Shown: positions 46,861-55,611 of the stretch, piece after piece
Numbering within the stretch: the stretch's first letter is position 1
Layout: each line of letters begins with the position of its first letter
Assembly: GCF_000248055.1 (NCBI RefSeq)
Contig: NZ_BAFC01000101.1
Span: 55,518-119,517 of the forward strand
Direction of reading: 5' to 3'
Length of the DNA stretch: 64,000 bases
From: Gordonia sputi NBRC 100414
GTDB lineage: Bacteria > Actinomycetota > Actinomycetes > Mycobacteriales > Mycobacteriaceae
Position numbers and translations under genes: made by a program
The notes under the pieces: model-generated
The model's database searches: none
Told to the model about the DNA's origin: nothing
What the model saw: the letters and a program-made list of their open reading frames with translations, nothing else

Positions 46861-48204
46861 TCAGCTGATCCGGATCATCTTCTTGTTGACGAACTCGTCG
46901 ATGCCGAAACGTCCGAGTTCGCGACCGAAGCCCGAACGCTTCACGCCACCGAACGGCAACTCCGCCCCCTCGGCGCCGACGGCGTTGACGAAGACCATCC
47001 CGGCCTCGATCTTGTCGGCGACGCGTAGCGCCTGGTCGGCATCGGTGGTGAAGACGTACGACCCCAGACCGAAGGGAGTGTCGTTGGCCAGTGCGACGGC
47101 GGCGTCTTCACCCGAGACCTTGTAGACGGTCGCGATCGGGCCGAACAGCTCCTGCTTGGCGACGATCGAGTCGGGGTCGACGCCGGTCAGCACGCCGGGC
47201 GGGAAGTAGGCACCCTTGCGTTCTCCTGCCGATTCGAGGCTCGCACCGGTGGCAACCACCGAGTTCACCTGCTCCTCGAGACGCTCGGCGGCAGCAACCG
47301 ACGAGAGCGGAGCCAGCCCCTCCCCTGCGGCCTTGACCTTCTCGGTGAACTTGACGATGAAGTCGTCGTAGACGCTCTCGTCGACGATGAAGCGCTTCGC
47401 GGCGTTGCACGCCTGTCCGGTGTTCTCGAATCGTCCGTCGATCGCGGCCGACACCGTTGCGTCGAGGTCGTCGGTGGACAGCAGGATGAACGGATCCGAC
47501 CCGCCGAGTTCGAGGACGACCTTCTTCAGGTTGCGACCCGCGACCTCTGCGACGGCAGCACCTGCGCGCTCCGATCCGGTCAGCGAGACCCCCTGCACAC
47601 GCGGGTCGGCGATCGCCTCGGCGATCTGCTCATTGGTGGCGTAGACGTTCACGTACGCGCCGGCCGGGTACCCGGCGTCGAGGAAGATCTGTTGCAGAGC
47701 GGCAGCCGATTCGGGGCACTGCGGGGCGTGTTTGAGCACAATTGTGTTGCCCAGCACCAGGTTTGGACCGGCGAAACGCGCGACCTGATAGTAGGGGTAG
47801 TTCCACGGCATGATGCCGAGCAGCACACCGACAGCGCTGCGTCGAATGAACGCCGACCCCTCGCCCTCGAGCAGCGCGATCGGCTCGTCTGCGAGGAACT
47901 TCTCGGCATTGTCGGCGTAGTACTCGTAGATCGCGGCGCTGAACTCGACCTCGCCGACGGACTGGTCGTACGGCTTGCCCATCTCGCGGACGATGATCTT
48001 GGCCAGCTCGTCCTTGCGCTCGGTGTGCAGTTCGCCGACGCGTCGGATCAGTGCGGCCCGCTCGGCGACCGTCGAGTTCTTCGACCACGTCGTGAACGCA
48101 TCCGACGCCGCGGTGATCGCCGCCTCGACCTGCTCATCGGTGGCGGTCGGGTACTCCTTGACGACGTCGCCGGTCGCGGGGTCGACGACTTGGTACAAGC
48201 TCAT
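46861..48204 (-). CDS. NAD(P)-dependent succinate-semialdehyde-type aldehyde dehydrogenase
   Basis: 447 residues. MPWNYPYYQVARF, LKHAPQCPESAAAL, SLTGSERAGAAVAE, the catalytic Glu in VVLELGGSDPFI and the catalytic Cys in NTGQACNAAKRFIV are all present. ELPFGGVKRSGFGRELG closes the active site. The compact length and the NAARF-like sequence suit the GabD1 group of mycobacteria. The substrate assignment is by similarity. ATG 48204 has GAGGAGAA; an upstream ATG at 48249 adds 15 unconserved residues. A GTTGCGGA dyad lies upstream. Confidence 0.9.
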   Translation of the reverse strand: MSLYQVVDPATGDVVKEYPTATDEQVEAAITAASDAFTTWSKNSTVAERAALIRRVGELHTERKDELAKIIVREMGKPYDQSVGEVEFSAAIYEYYADNAEKFLADEPIALLEGEGSAFIRRSAVGVLLGIMPWNYPYYQVARFAGPNLVLGNTIVLKHAPQCPESAAALQQIFLDAGYPAGAYVNVYATNEQIAEAIADPRVQGVSLTGSERAGAAVAEVAGRNLKKVVLELGGSDPFILLSTDDLDATVSAAIDGRFENTGQACNAAKRFIVDESVYDDFIVKFTEKVKAAGEGLAPLSSVAAAERLEEQVNSVVATGASLESAGERKGAYFPPGVLTGVDPDSIVAKQELFGPIATVYKVSGEDAAVALANDTPFGLGSYVFTTDADQALRVADKIEAGMVFVNAVGAEGAELPFGGVKRSGFGRELGRFGIDEFVNKKMIRIS

Positions 48205-48311
48205 TGCGATTCTCCTCGTCTGCACGCACGGCCGCTCGGCCGACTTCATCTACGAATGTAGTAGTCGACGAGGTCGCGCGCTGAGTGAATCGACAATTCT
48301 AGGGCGCTTAC

Positions 48312-48328
48312 GTTGCGGAATCCGCAAC
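48312..48328. promoter_or_regulatory. Palindromic operator candidate upstream of the aldehyde dehydrogenase
   Basis: GTTGCGGA-A-TCCGCAAC, a perfect 8-bp dyad 108 bp before the dehydrogenase start. A partial second copy, GATTCCGCA, lies near 48380. This style of site is typical of IclR or TetR/GntR regulators; no such gene is adjacent. Confidence 0.5.
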
Positions 48329-48419
48329 ATTCTCACTCAAGCAGTTCACTTTTCGGCGAAACCCGCGTCCGTTGGTGACGGATTCCGCACAGTCCGGCTC
48401 TTCTGCTCACCCGCGCTCG

Positions 48420-49718
<1,299 letters not shown>

Positions 49719-49831
49719 TTAGCCGCGCGCATGCGGAACGCGCCGTAACGGACCTACCCTACTTGCTGACCGGGCAGAACCCTTGGCCGACGCCCCGACA
49801 TCGACGTTGCGGCCCGACTACGCTCGTCGGC

Positions 49832-50500
49832 GTGTCCCATGCAGTTATCTCGTCTGAAGCCGTTTTTTCGGGGACGGTGATCGTCGACGACGCCCGGCAG
49901 TCGCCACCGACCCGCAAGGCGGTACGGCGAGTCGTCGAAGGCGCGCTTTCCGACGCACCGAGCCGGCTGATCGTCGAACCCGGCGACTGCGCATACCCCG
50001 ACGTGCTGCTCGCCGAGGTGGTGGCGATCCTGATGATCTCCGAACGACTCGACGTCGAGGTCGCCTACACGCCGAGCTACGCCACCCCGGCAACCCGGCG
50101 CTACGGCCTACCGCACGGACAGGCGAGCGTCGACCTCGCCCGCGACGGCGACGCTCACGCCCTACCACTGATCCGCGACGACGCCGCCACCGTCCTCGTC
50201 GGCAGCGCACGTCACCTCGGCGCCGAGGGCGCAAAGCTGCACGGCGAGAGCTACGTCGACGACGCCCGACTGTTCACCGGTTCGGTACGCGGCGTGCGGA
50301 TCGAACCGACCCGTGAGGCACCGGGCGTACGCGCGCGCGTCGAACGTCCGCTCCGGCCGGGCGCCTGGCACGTCGGGCGCGCGGCGCAGACCGGCGGAAG
50401 CAATCTCGTCGTCGAGCGTGAAGGTGTGCTGACCGAGCGGACCGTGAAGCGGTCGACGTTCTACCGCCATCATATCGACTGGAAGCTGGTCCACCCATGA
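49832..50500 (+). CDS. Conserved mycobacterial-type protein of unknown function (Rv0358-like)
   Basis: 222 residues, no signal or membrane helix. GTVIVDDARQSPPTRKAVRRVVEGAL, GDCAYPDVLLAEVVAILMISERLDVEVAYTPSYATPATRRYGLP and ERTVKRSTFYRHHIDWKLV are the distinct segments (in parts). The place between purA and the M50 protease is that of Rv0358. GTG 49832 is chosen; the frame runs back to 49763. The ending suggests a diacylglycerol-kinase-like or kinase-related fold at most; I make no functional call. Confidence 0.85.
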   Translation: MSHAVISSEAVFSGTVIVDDARQSPPTRKAVRRVVEGALSDAPSRLIVEPGDCAYPDVLLAEVVAILMISERLDVEVAYTPSYATPATRRYGLPHGQASVDLARDGDAHALPLIRDDAATVLVGSARHLGAEGAKLHGESYVDDARLFTGSVRGVRIEPTREAPGVRARVERPLRPGAWHVGRAAQTGGSNLVVEREGVLTERTVKRSTFYRHHIDWKLVHP

Positions 50501-50510
50501 CGGTGCACTC

Positions 50511-51374
50511 ATGACAGAGAATGCATGGGCCGCAGATCGGCCGAAGCATCCCCGTCCCGGCGAGATCGCCCGCGCGATACGACCGGGCTGGTTGTTCTTC
50601 GCGTTCATCGCCGTCGCCGTGCTCGGTGGCTGGATGTGCGCGGTCTCGGACCCCGGCCGCAACGCGACGTCGATCGGCGGCACCCTGCTGTTGGTGCTCG
50701 CCGGCTGGGTCATCTCACTGTGCCTGCACGAATTCGGCCACGCCGTCACAGCGTTCCGGTTCGGCGATCGCAATGCCGAACTGCGCGGCTACCTCACGCT
50801 CAATCCGATGCGCTACACGCATCCGGGGCTGTCACTCGGCCTACCGCTGTTGATCATCCTGCTCGGCGGTATCGGATTCCCCGGCGGCGCTGTATATCTC
50901 GACGAACGCGGCATGACCAACCGCCAGAAGACGCTGGTTTCACTCGCAGGGCCCGCGATGAACATCCTGCTCGCGGCGATCCTGTTGCTCGTCATCCGGA
51001 TCGCGGCACCCGACGCCTACATCCCCCTCCACTCGGGCCTGATGTCGGGGATGATTCTCGCCGTCGACGGCATCAATCTGTGGGCGGCACTGGCGATGCT
51101 CGCCTTCTTGCAGATCACCGCGGCCGTGCTGAACCTGATTCCGATGCCGGGTTTCGACGGCTACAACGCCATCGAGCCGTACCTGTCGCAGCAGGCACGC
51201 GCGAACGCCGCCAAGATCGCACCCTACGGATTCCTGATCGTGTTCGCGCTACTGTTCATTCCCCAACTGAACGCCGCCTTCTTCGACCTCATCCGCTGGC
51301 TGTTCGAATTGTCCGGCGTGCCATCGAATCTCGCGATCCAGGGCTGGAACGTCTTCATGTTCTGGCGGACGTGA
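50511..51374 (+). CDS. M50-family membrane metalloprotease (site-2 protease type)
   Basis: 287 residues with six or so helices. The zinc site is LCLHEFGHAVTAFRFG (HExxH, about 75-79), and ITAAVLNLIPMPGFDGYNAIEPYL contributes the third ligand in the NxxPxPxxDG motif. It cleaves within the membrane. Its substrate is unknown, since no anti-sigma factor gene is nearby. ATG 50511 lies 10 bp after the preceding gene's stop, so the pair is co-expressed, as for Rv0358-Rv0359. Confidence 0.92.
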   Translation: MTENAWAADRPKHPRPGEIARAIRPGWLFFAFIAVAVLGGWMCAVSDPGRNATSIGGTLLLVLAGWVISLCLHEFGHAVTAFRFGDRNAELRGYLTLNPMRYTHPGLSLGLPLLIILLGGIGFPGGAVYLDERGMTNRQKTLVSLAGPAMNILLAAILLLVIRIAAPDAYIPLHSGLMSGMILAVDGINLWAALAMLAFLQITAAVLNLIPMPGFDGYNAIEPYLSQQARANAAKIAPYGFLIVFALLFIPQLNAAFFDLIRWLFELSGVPSNLAIQGWNVFMFWRT

Positions 51375-51424
51375 TCTACCGACGGACTTGATGTTCTGGC
51401 AGCCCCGGAGGGCCGCTCCGCAAT

Positions 51425-52243
51425 TCACGCCCTGCGCGTGACGAAGTAGTCGTCGAGCGTGACCATGTTGAGTCGACGCTCGCGGATGATCTCCACCAGC
51501 GTCGGATACACGTGGGTCACCGGCGGATGGTTGGCGTGGCCGATGATCACGGTCTGCGGATGGAAGTACTGCCGCGCACACTGCACCAGGTAGCGCTCGG
51601 TGATCAATCCCGAGTCCGAGAGCGACCCGAACCACAGCACGGGTGTCGTGTATCCGAGGTCGGCGGCCACGGCGTCGACCGTCTCGTTGTGGTAGCCGTA
51701 CGGCGGGCGAAAGAACGGAGTGCCGTCGACGCCGAATATGTTGCGCAGGAATCGCTTACACCGCGACAGCTCATCGGCGACGCCCTCGGTCGACAACGAC
51801 GTGAGATCGGCGTGGGTCCACGTGTGGTTGCCGAGTTGGATCTGACCGGATTCGACGAGCGGCCGTAGCTCGGCTTTGTGGTCGGTCCAGGAGTCGAAGC
51901 CGCCGGTGACGAAGAAGGTGAACCGGGCGCCGGTGTCGCGCGCGAATCGGATGTACGCTCCGACGACCTCGGAACTAGCGCCGTCGTCGACGGTCAGCGC
52001 GAGATGTCTTCCCGTACCGGGCAATCCGGTCAGTGTTCCCGCGGGGATCGGAACCTTGCGCGCGACGTCGGGTGGTGGCACCTGCGGAACCTGTGTCTGC
52101 GCAACCGGTTTCGGAGTCGGCGACATCGGGTTGGTCGACGGCAACGCCGTCGGCGCCGTCGCATCGACACGCGCTGTCGCGCATCCCCCGAGTGCAGTGA
52201 CTAACCCTGCAGCCAAGAAGGTCATGAACCCCCGACGTCTCAC
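51425..52243 (-). CDS. Polysaccharide deacetylase lipoprotein (NodB domain)
   Basis: 272 residues. Signal with lipobox ALGGC (Cys 21), a Pro/Thr-rich linker, then a carbohydrate esterase 4 domain. LALTVDDGASSEVVGAY holds the Asp pair, QLGNHTWTHADLTSL the two His, and FFRPPYGYHNETVDAVAADLGY the Arg motif. It probably trims acetyl groups from peptidoglycan or cell-wall glycans at the cell surface. It is convergent with the M50 protease gene. Confidence 0.92.
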   Translation of the reverse strand: MRRRGFMTFLAAGLVTALGGCATARVDATAPTALPSTNPMSPTPKPVAQTQVPQVPPPDVARKVPIPAGTLTGLPGTGRHLALTVDDGASSEVVGAYIRFARDTGARFTFFVTGGFDSWTDHKAELRPLVESGQIQLGNHTWTHADLTSLSTEGVADELSRCKRFLRNIFGVDGTPFFRPPYGYHNETVDAVAADLGYTTPVLWFGSLSDSGLITERYLVQCARQYFHPQTVIIGHANHPPVTHVYPTLVEIIRERRLNMVTLDDYFVTRRA

Positions 52244-52300
52244 GGCTGTGAAGATAGCCCACCAAGGTGGCGTACGGGCGACGCGATCGAGTGTGTCGCG

Positions 52301-53224
52301 TTACCAGCCCATATCGTCGCGGCAGCGTTTGCCCGCTTGGTCCGGATCGACCTGAATCGTGGCGTGGGTGAGGCCGTGACGGGCCAGCACGGCGCGCGCC
52401 TGCGGGAGCACCTCGTCGTTGGGACAGTTGCTCGCCAGATGCACTGTCGCGACGTCCATTCCGGTGGTCAGTGACCAGACGTGCAGGTCGTGGACGTCGT
52501 GGACCTCGGGGATAGCGGCGAGCTCGTGCTCGAGAGCGTCGACGTCGATGTGGTCGGGTGCCTGCTGGTTGAGAATGCGCAGGGCATCGCGGGCCAGACG
52601 CACCGCGCGGGGTACCACCCAGATCGCGATCAGGACCGCGACCACGATATCGGCATAGCCCCAACCTGTTGTCATCGTCACGATGCCCGCGACCAACACG
52701 CCGACGCTTCCGACGGCGTCGGCCAATACCTCCATGTACGCGCCGCGCACCGCGATCGACTCCTTGGAGTCGGCACGCAGCAGCAGCATCATCGCGACGT
52801 TGACGGCCAGGCCGACCAACGCCACCACGATGAGCGTCAGCCCGGGCACTTCCGGATCAGAGCCGATGCGTCGAATCGCCTCGTACAACACGAAGACGGC
52901 AACACCGATCAGCAGCACCGCATTGGCCACCGCGGTGAAGACCTCGGCGCGGTGCCACCCGAAGCTCCGCTCGGCCGTCGTCGATCCGTGGCGCGCGAGC
53001 AACAGAGCGACAAGACCCATCAACAGTGCGACGACGTCGGTCAGCATGTGCCCGGCGTCGGCGATCAAGGCCAGCGAGTTGACTGCGATTCCGACGCTGA
53101 GCTCGACGACGAAGTACGTCCCGATCATCACCACGGCGATGGCCATCGGCCAGATCCGCCGATTCGACGTCGCGGCGCCGGCGCCGGCGCCGTGTGAGTG
53201 CGTGTGTGTATGCGAGTGACCCAT
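52301..53224 (-). CDS. Cation diffusion facilitator metal exporter (CzcD/ZitB type)
   Basis: 307 residues beginning MGHSHTHTHSHGAG, a His-rich metal-binding N-terminus. Six membrane helices follow with SLALIADAGHMLTDVVALLMG (HxxxD site) and MEVLADAVGSVGVLVAG (DxxxD-like site), then a cytoplasmic dimerisation domain HDVHDLHVWSLTTGMDVATVHL. It exports Zn or a related divalent ion. ATG 53224 is used because the upstream frame crosses the ATATATGC dyad. Two regulator-like sites precede it. Confidence 0.93.
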   Translation of the reverse strand: MGHSHTHTHSHGAGAGAATSNRRIWPMAIAVVMIGTYFVVELSVGIAVNSLALIADAGHMLTDVVALLMGLVALLLARHGSTTAERSFGWHRAEVFTAVANAVLLIGVAVFVLYEAIRRIGSDPEVPGLTLIVVALVGLAVNVAMMLLLRADSKESIAVRGAYMEVLADAVGSVGVLVAGIVTMTTGWGYADIVVAVLIAIWVVPRAVRLARDALRILNQQAPDHIDVDALEHELAAIPEVHDVHDLHVWSLTTGMDVATVHLASNCPNDEVLPQARAVLARHGLTHATIQVDPDQAGKRCRDDMGW

Positions 53225-53234
53225 GGTCTCGCCA

Positions 53235-53258
53235 ATATATGCATGTTTTCGCATATAT
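53235..53258. promoter_or_regulatory. SmtB/ArsR-like operator before the metal exporter
   Basis: ATATATGC-N8-GCATATAT, a perfect 8-bp dyad 11 bp before the start. The imperfect AT-rich 12-2-12-like style fits ArsR/SmtB metal-sensing repressors. Confidence 0.6.
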
Positions 53259-53266
53259 GACAAGGA

Positions 53267-53280
53267 TTAGGGTCGCCTAA
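53267..53280. promoter_or_regulatory. IdeR/DtxR-like box before the metal exporter
   Basis: TTAGG-GTCG-CCTAA, a perfect 5-bp dyad with the same N4 spacing as the boxes of the iron island. It lies 43 bp from the exporter start. Confidence 0.5.
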
Positions 53281-53358
53281 ATCTCTACTTCTAGGCCGTT
53301 TCAGGCGAAACGAGATCACTGCTCTTGTTTTTCAGTCACACAGGCGCACACTCAAAGC

Positions 53359-53775
53359 ATGAACAAGAGCACCGCTCTCGAAAGTGCTGGACAGCACGGC
53401 GTCGAAGTTCGCCCACTGTCCGGCATGCGCGATTACACCTGGGGAGCGCTGGTCTTCGCTGTCGAGGTCGCACTCTGGTCCGCGGCGGTGGCCGTCGGCT
53501 ATCACTGGGGCGCCGCATTCGCGGGTCCCGCCGCAGGCGTACTGCTCGGCGTTGTCGCGCTCGCGGTGATCGGTGGCGTGTGGGGACGCTGGATGTCGCC
53601 GAAAGCACGACGCCGCCTTCGGCTGGTCCCGCGCATCGCGCTCGGCGTCTGTCTCATCGTCGTCGCCGCGGCCGGGGCGAGCGCACTGATCGGGGTCGAC
53701 GGCGCGATCGGCTGCGTCGCGGTGTCGGTGCCGATCTTCGCTCTGGGGCAGCGCGCGATCGACGGCAAGGCCTGA
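53359..53775 (+). CDS. DUF2568 / YrdB-like membrane protein
   Basis: 138 residues, four hydrophobic helices (about 28-48, 53-72, 88-105, 110-130). WGALVFAVEVALWSAAVAVGY and VWGRWMSPKARRRL have the look of the YrdB/DUF2568 family, of unknown function. ATG 53359; it ends three bases before the convergent FUSC gene. Confidence 0.82.
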   Translation: MNKSTALESAGQHGVEVRPLSGMRDYTWGALVFAVEVALWSAAVAVGYHWGAAFAGPAAGVLLGVVALAVIGGVWGRWMSPKARRRLRLVPRIALGVCLIVVAAAGASALIGVDGAIGCVAVSVPIFALGQRAIDGKA

Positions 53776-53778
53776 CGC

Positions 53779-54894
53779 TCAGCGCAGCGTCGCCTGCGCG
53801 GAGGAGCGTCGAAGACCACACACCATCAGCAGGTCGATCAGCAGCGAACGTATCTCTGCCAGCAGCGCGGTCTCACTCATGTCACTCTCGGCGACGAGCT
53901 CCGCGCGAGCCTTGCGCGCGATCGTGCGCAGTACCCGCGCGGCGTCGGCGGGGTCGGGCGATTCGCCGGGGTCGGCGAGCATCATTCGACGCAGCGTCTC
54001 GAACGCGTCGCCGAGGTCGTCGATGATCTCGATCAGTTCGGGGCGGAGCTTCTCGCCGCGCTGCGTCATCCCGAGCGCGCGCCGTGCGACGATCCGGAAG
54101 TTGCGCACCCCGTTGTCGATGGGGTCCGCTGTCGCGGCGATTCGCTGGAGTCGTATTCGCTGCCGCCAGTACAGCGGCGAGATGGTGCTGATCTCTTTGC
54201 CGCCACCCATGTCCGAGCGCATCGTGTTGATCGCGGCCTGTGTTCCGCGCGCGCTCTCAAGCGCCGAGAACACCACGTCGGGGTCGCCCACACGCAGTCC
54301 CGCCGCGAGGGTCTTCGCGGCGTCGCGCATCGTCGCCAGAATCCCGGCCGCATCACGCCGCCCACGCGCCGCCGGGTTCGTTGGAAGTAGCGCGCCGACG
54401 GTGATGCCGACAAGTCCGCCGATCAGCGCGTCGAACGCGCGGTAGTAGCCGCCCGCCTGACCAGGCGGCAGGAGCGTCGCGACCAGCACGGCCGACGACG
54501 CCGCCTGCATCGGGATCAGCGGGCCGTCGTCGAGGAACACCGCTGTCGCCATCGCGAGTGCGACGACGACCATGATCTGCCAGGTCCCCGAGCCGATCCG
54601 CGAGATCAGCAGATCGCCGATCAGGATTCCGATGGAGACGCCGACGACCAGTTCGACGGCGCGCCGCCACCGCTGACCGAGTGACAGCCCCAGCGAGATG
54701 ACAGCCGCGATCGGCGCAAAGAACGGACGTGAGTGATGCAGTAGGTCGAGAGCGATCCACCACGCCAGACCCGCCGCGATCGAGCATTGCACGATCGGTT
54801 GCAGAGAAAGGTACAGCCGCCGAATGCGGGTGCGCAGGGGGCGCGGGAGCGCGTTGACCCTGGCGCTGACCCGTGCACGCAGCGTTGCGGTCAC
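53779..54894 (-). CDS. FUSC-family membrane protein (aromatic acid exporter-like)
   Basis: 371 residues. The N-terminal half has about six helices with SRPFFAPIAAVISLGLSLGQRWRRAVELVVGVSIGILIGD and TAVFLDDGPLIPMQAASSAVLVATL (in parts), the FUSC/ArAE layout. The C-terminal half is a soluble helical domain ending in a short hydrophobic stretch. The substrate is unknown. GTG 54894 overlaps the DUF3151 stop (GTGA). Confidence 0.88.
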   Translation of the reverse strand: MTATLRARVSARVNALPRPLRTRIRRLYLSLQPIVQCSIAAGLAWWIALDLLHHSRPFFAPIAAVISLGLSLGQRWRRAVELVVGVSIGILIGDLLISRIGSGTWQIMVVVALAMATAVFLDDGPLIPMQAASSAVLVATLLPPGQAGGYYRAFDALIGGLVGITVGALLPTNPAARGRRDAAGILATMRDAAKTLAAGLRVGDPDVVFSALESARGTQAAINTMRSDMGGGKEISTISPLYWRQRIRLQRIAATADPIDNGVRNFRIVARRALGMTQRGEKLRPELIEIIDDLGDAFETLRRMMLADPGESPDPADAARVLRTIARKARAELVAESDMSETALLAEIRSLLIDLLMVCGLRRSSAQATLR

Positions 54895-55358
54895 ACCAGG
54901 CCGAGTTGTTCTGCCGCGGTCGGGTCGCTTTCGTTCAGGAGGTCGAGGCAGCGCAGGTACTCGTCGCGCTCACCGACGACTCGAGCAGCTCTGGCCAACG
55001 CGCCGACGCAGCGCAGGAAGCCCTGGTTGCCCTCATGCGACCACGGAACGGGTCCGAATCCCTTCCACCCGTTGCGGCGCAGTTGGTCGAGCCCGCGGTG
55101 GTACCCGGTGCGCGCGTAGGCGTAGGCGGCGATCACGGCGTCGACGTCAGGCGTTTGTTCACCTGCGGGCTCACCGTCGGCTCCGACACCACCCGCAGTC
55201 AACGCACCTTCCGCCAGATATGCCCAGGCGATCGACGCCGTGGGATGTTCGGCGGCTACAGCAGCGGGCGATGCGCCGTTGAGCAGATCCGATTCGGCCT
55301 CGTCGTCTCCTGGGAGGAGTGTCGGTTGCGGGCCCAGCAAGTCTCCAAAGGAAGTCAC
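54891..55358 (-). CDS. DUF3151 protein
   Basis: 155 residues, soluble. TSFGDLLGPQPTLLPGD, HPTASIAWAYLAEGAL, VIAAYAYARTGYHRGLDQLRRNGWKGFGPVPWSHEGNQGFLRCVGALA (in parts) and the end ECLDLL-type segment LRCLDLLNESDP identify the actinobacterial DUF3151 family (Rv0360c). Function is unknown. GTG 55358 is chosen; the frame is open to 55451 but that part is unconserved. Confidence 0.9.
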   Translation of the reverse strand: MTSFGDLLGPQPTLLPGDDEAESDLLNGASPAAVAAEHPTASIAWAYLAEGALTAGGVGADGEPAGEQTPDVDAVIAAYAYARTGYHRGLDQLRRNGWKGFGPVPWSHEGNQGFLRCVGALARAARVVGERDEYLRCLDLLNESDPTAAEQLGLV

Positions 55359-55611
55359 ACCCCTATTCAAGCATCGAGCCACGACACCGTGTCCGCTTCG
55401 GTCGACCCGCCGAGCCGGTCGGGGCACGGCCGCTCGACGCCCCCGCGACATCTGCCCGGCGGTAGTAGTCTGCGCAGATGCTCATCCCCTGCCCGGATGC
55501 CCGTGACAACGACGATTCGCTAGGGTGAATGGCGCACTTGGTCGCTGCACGACCACGACGCCGCGATGCGCGGCAGAATCCACTTGCTCGAGGAAGGAAT
55601 GGTGATCGACG

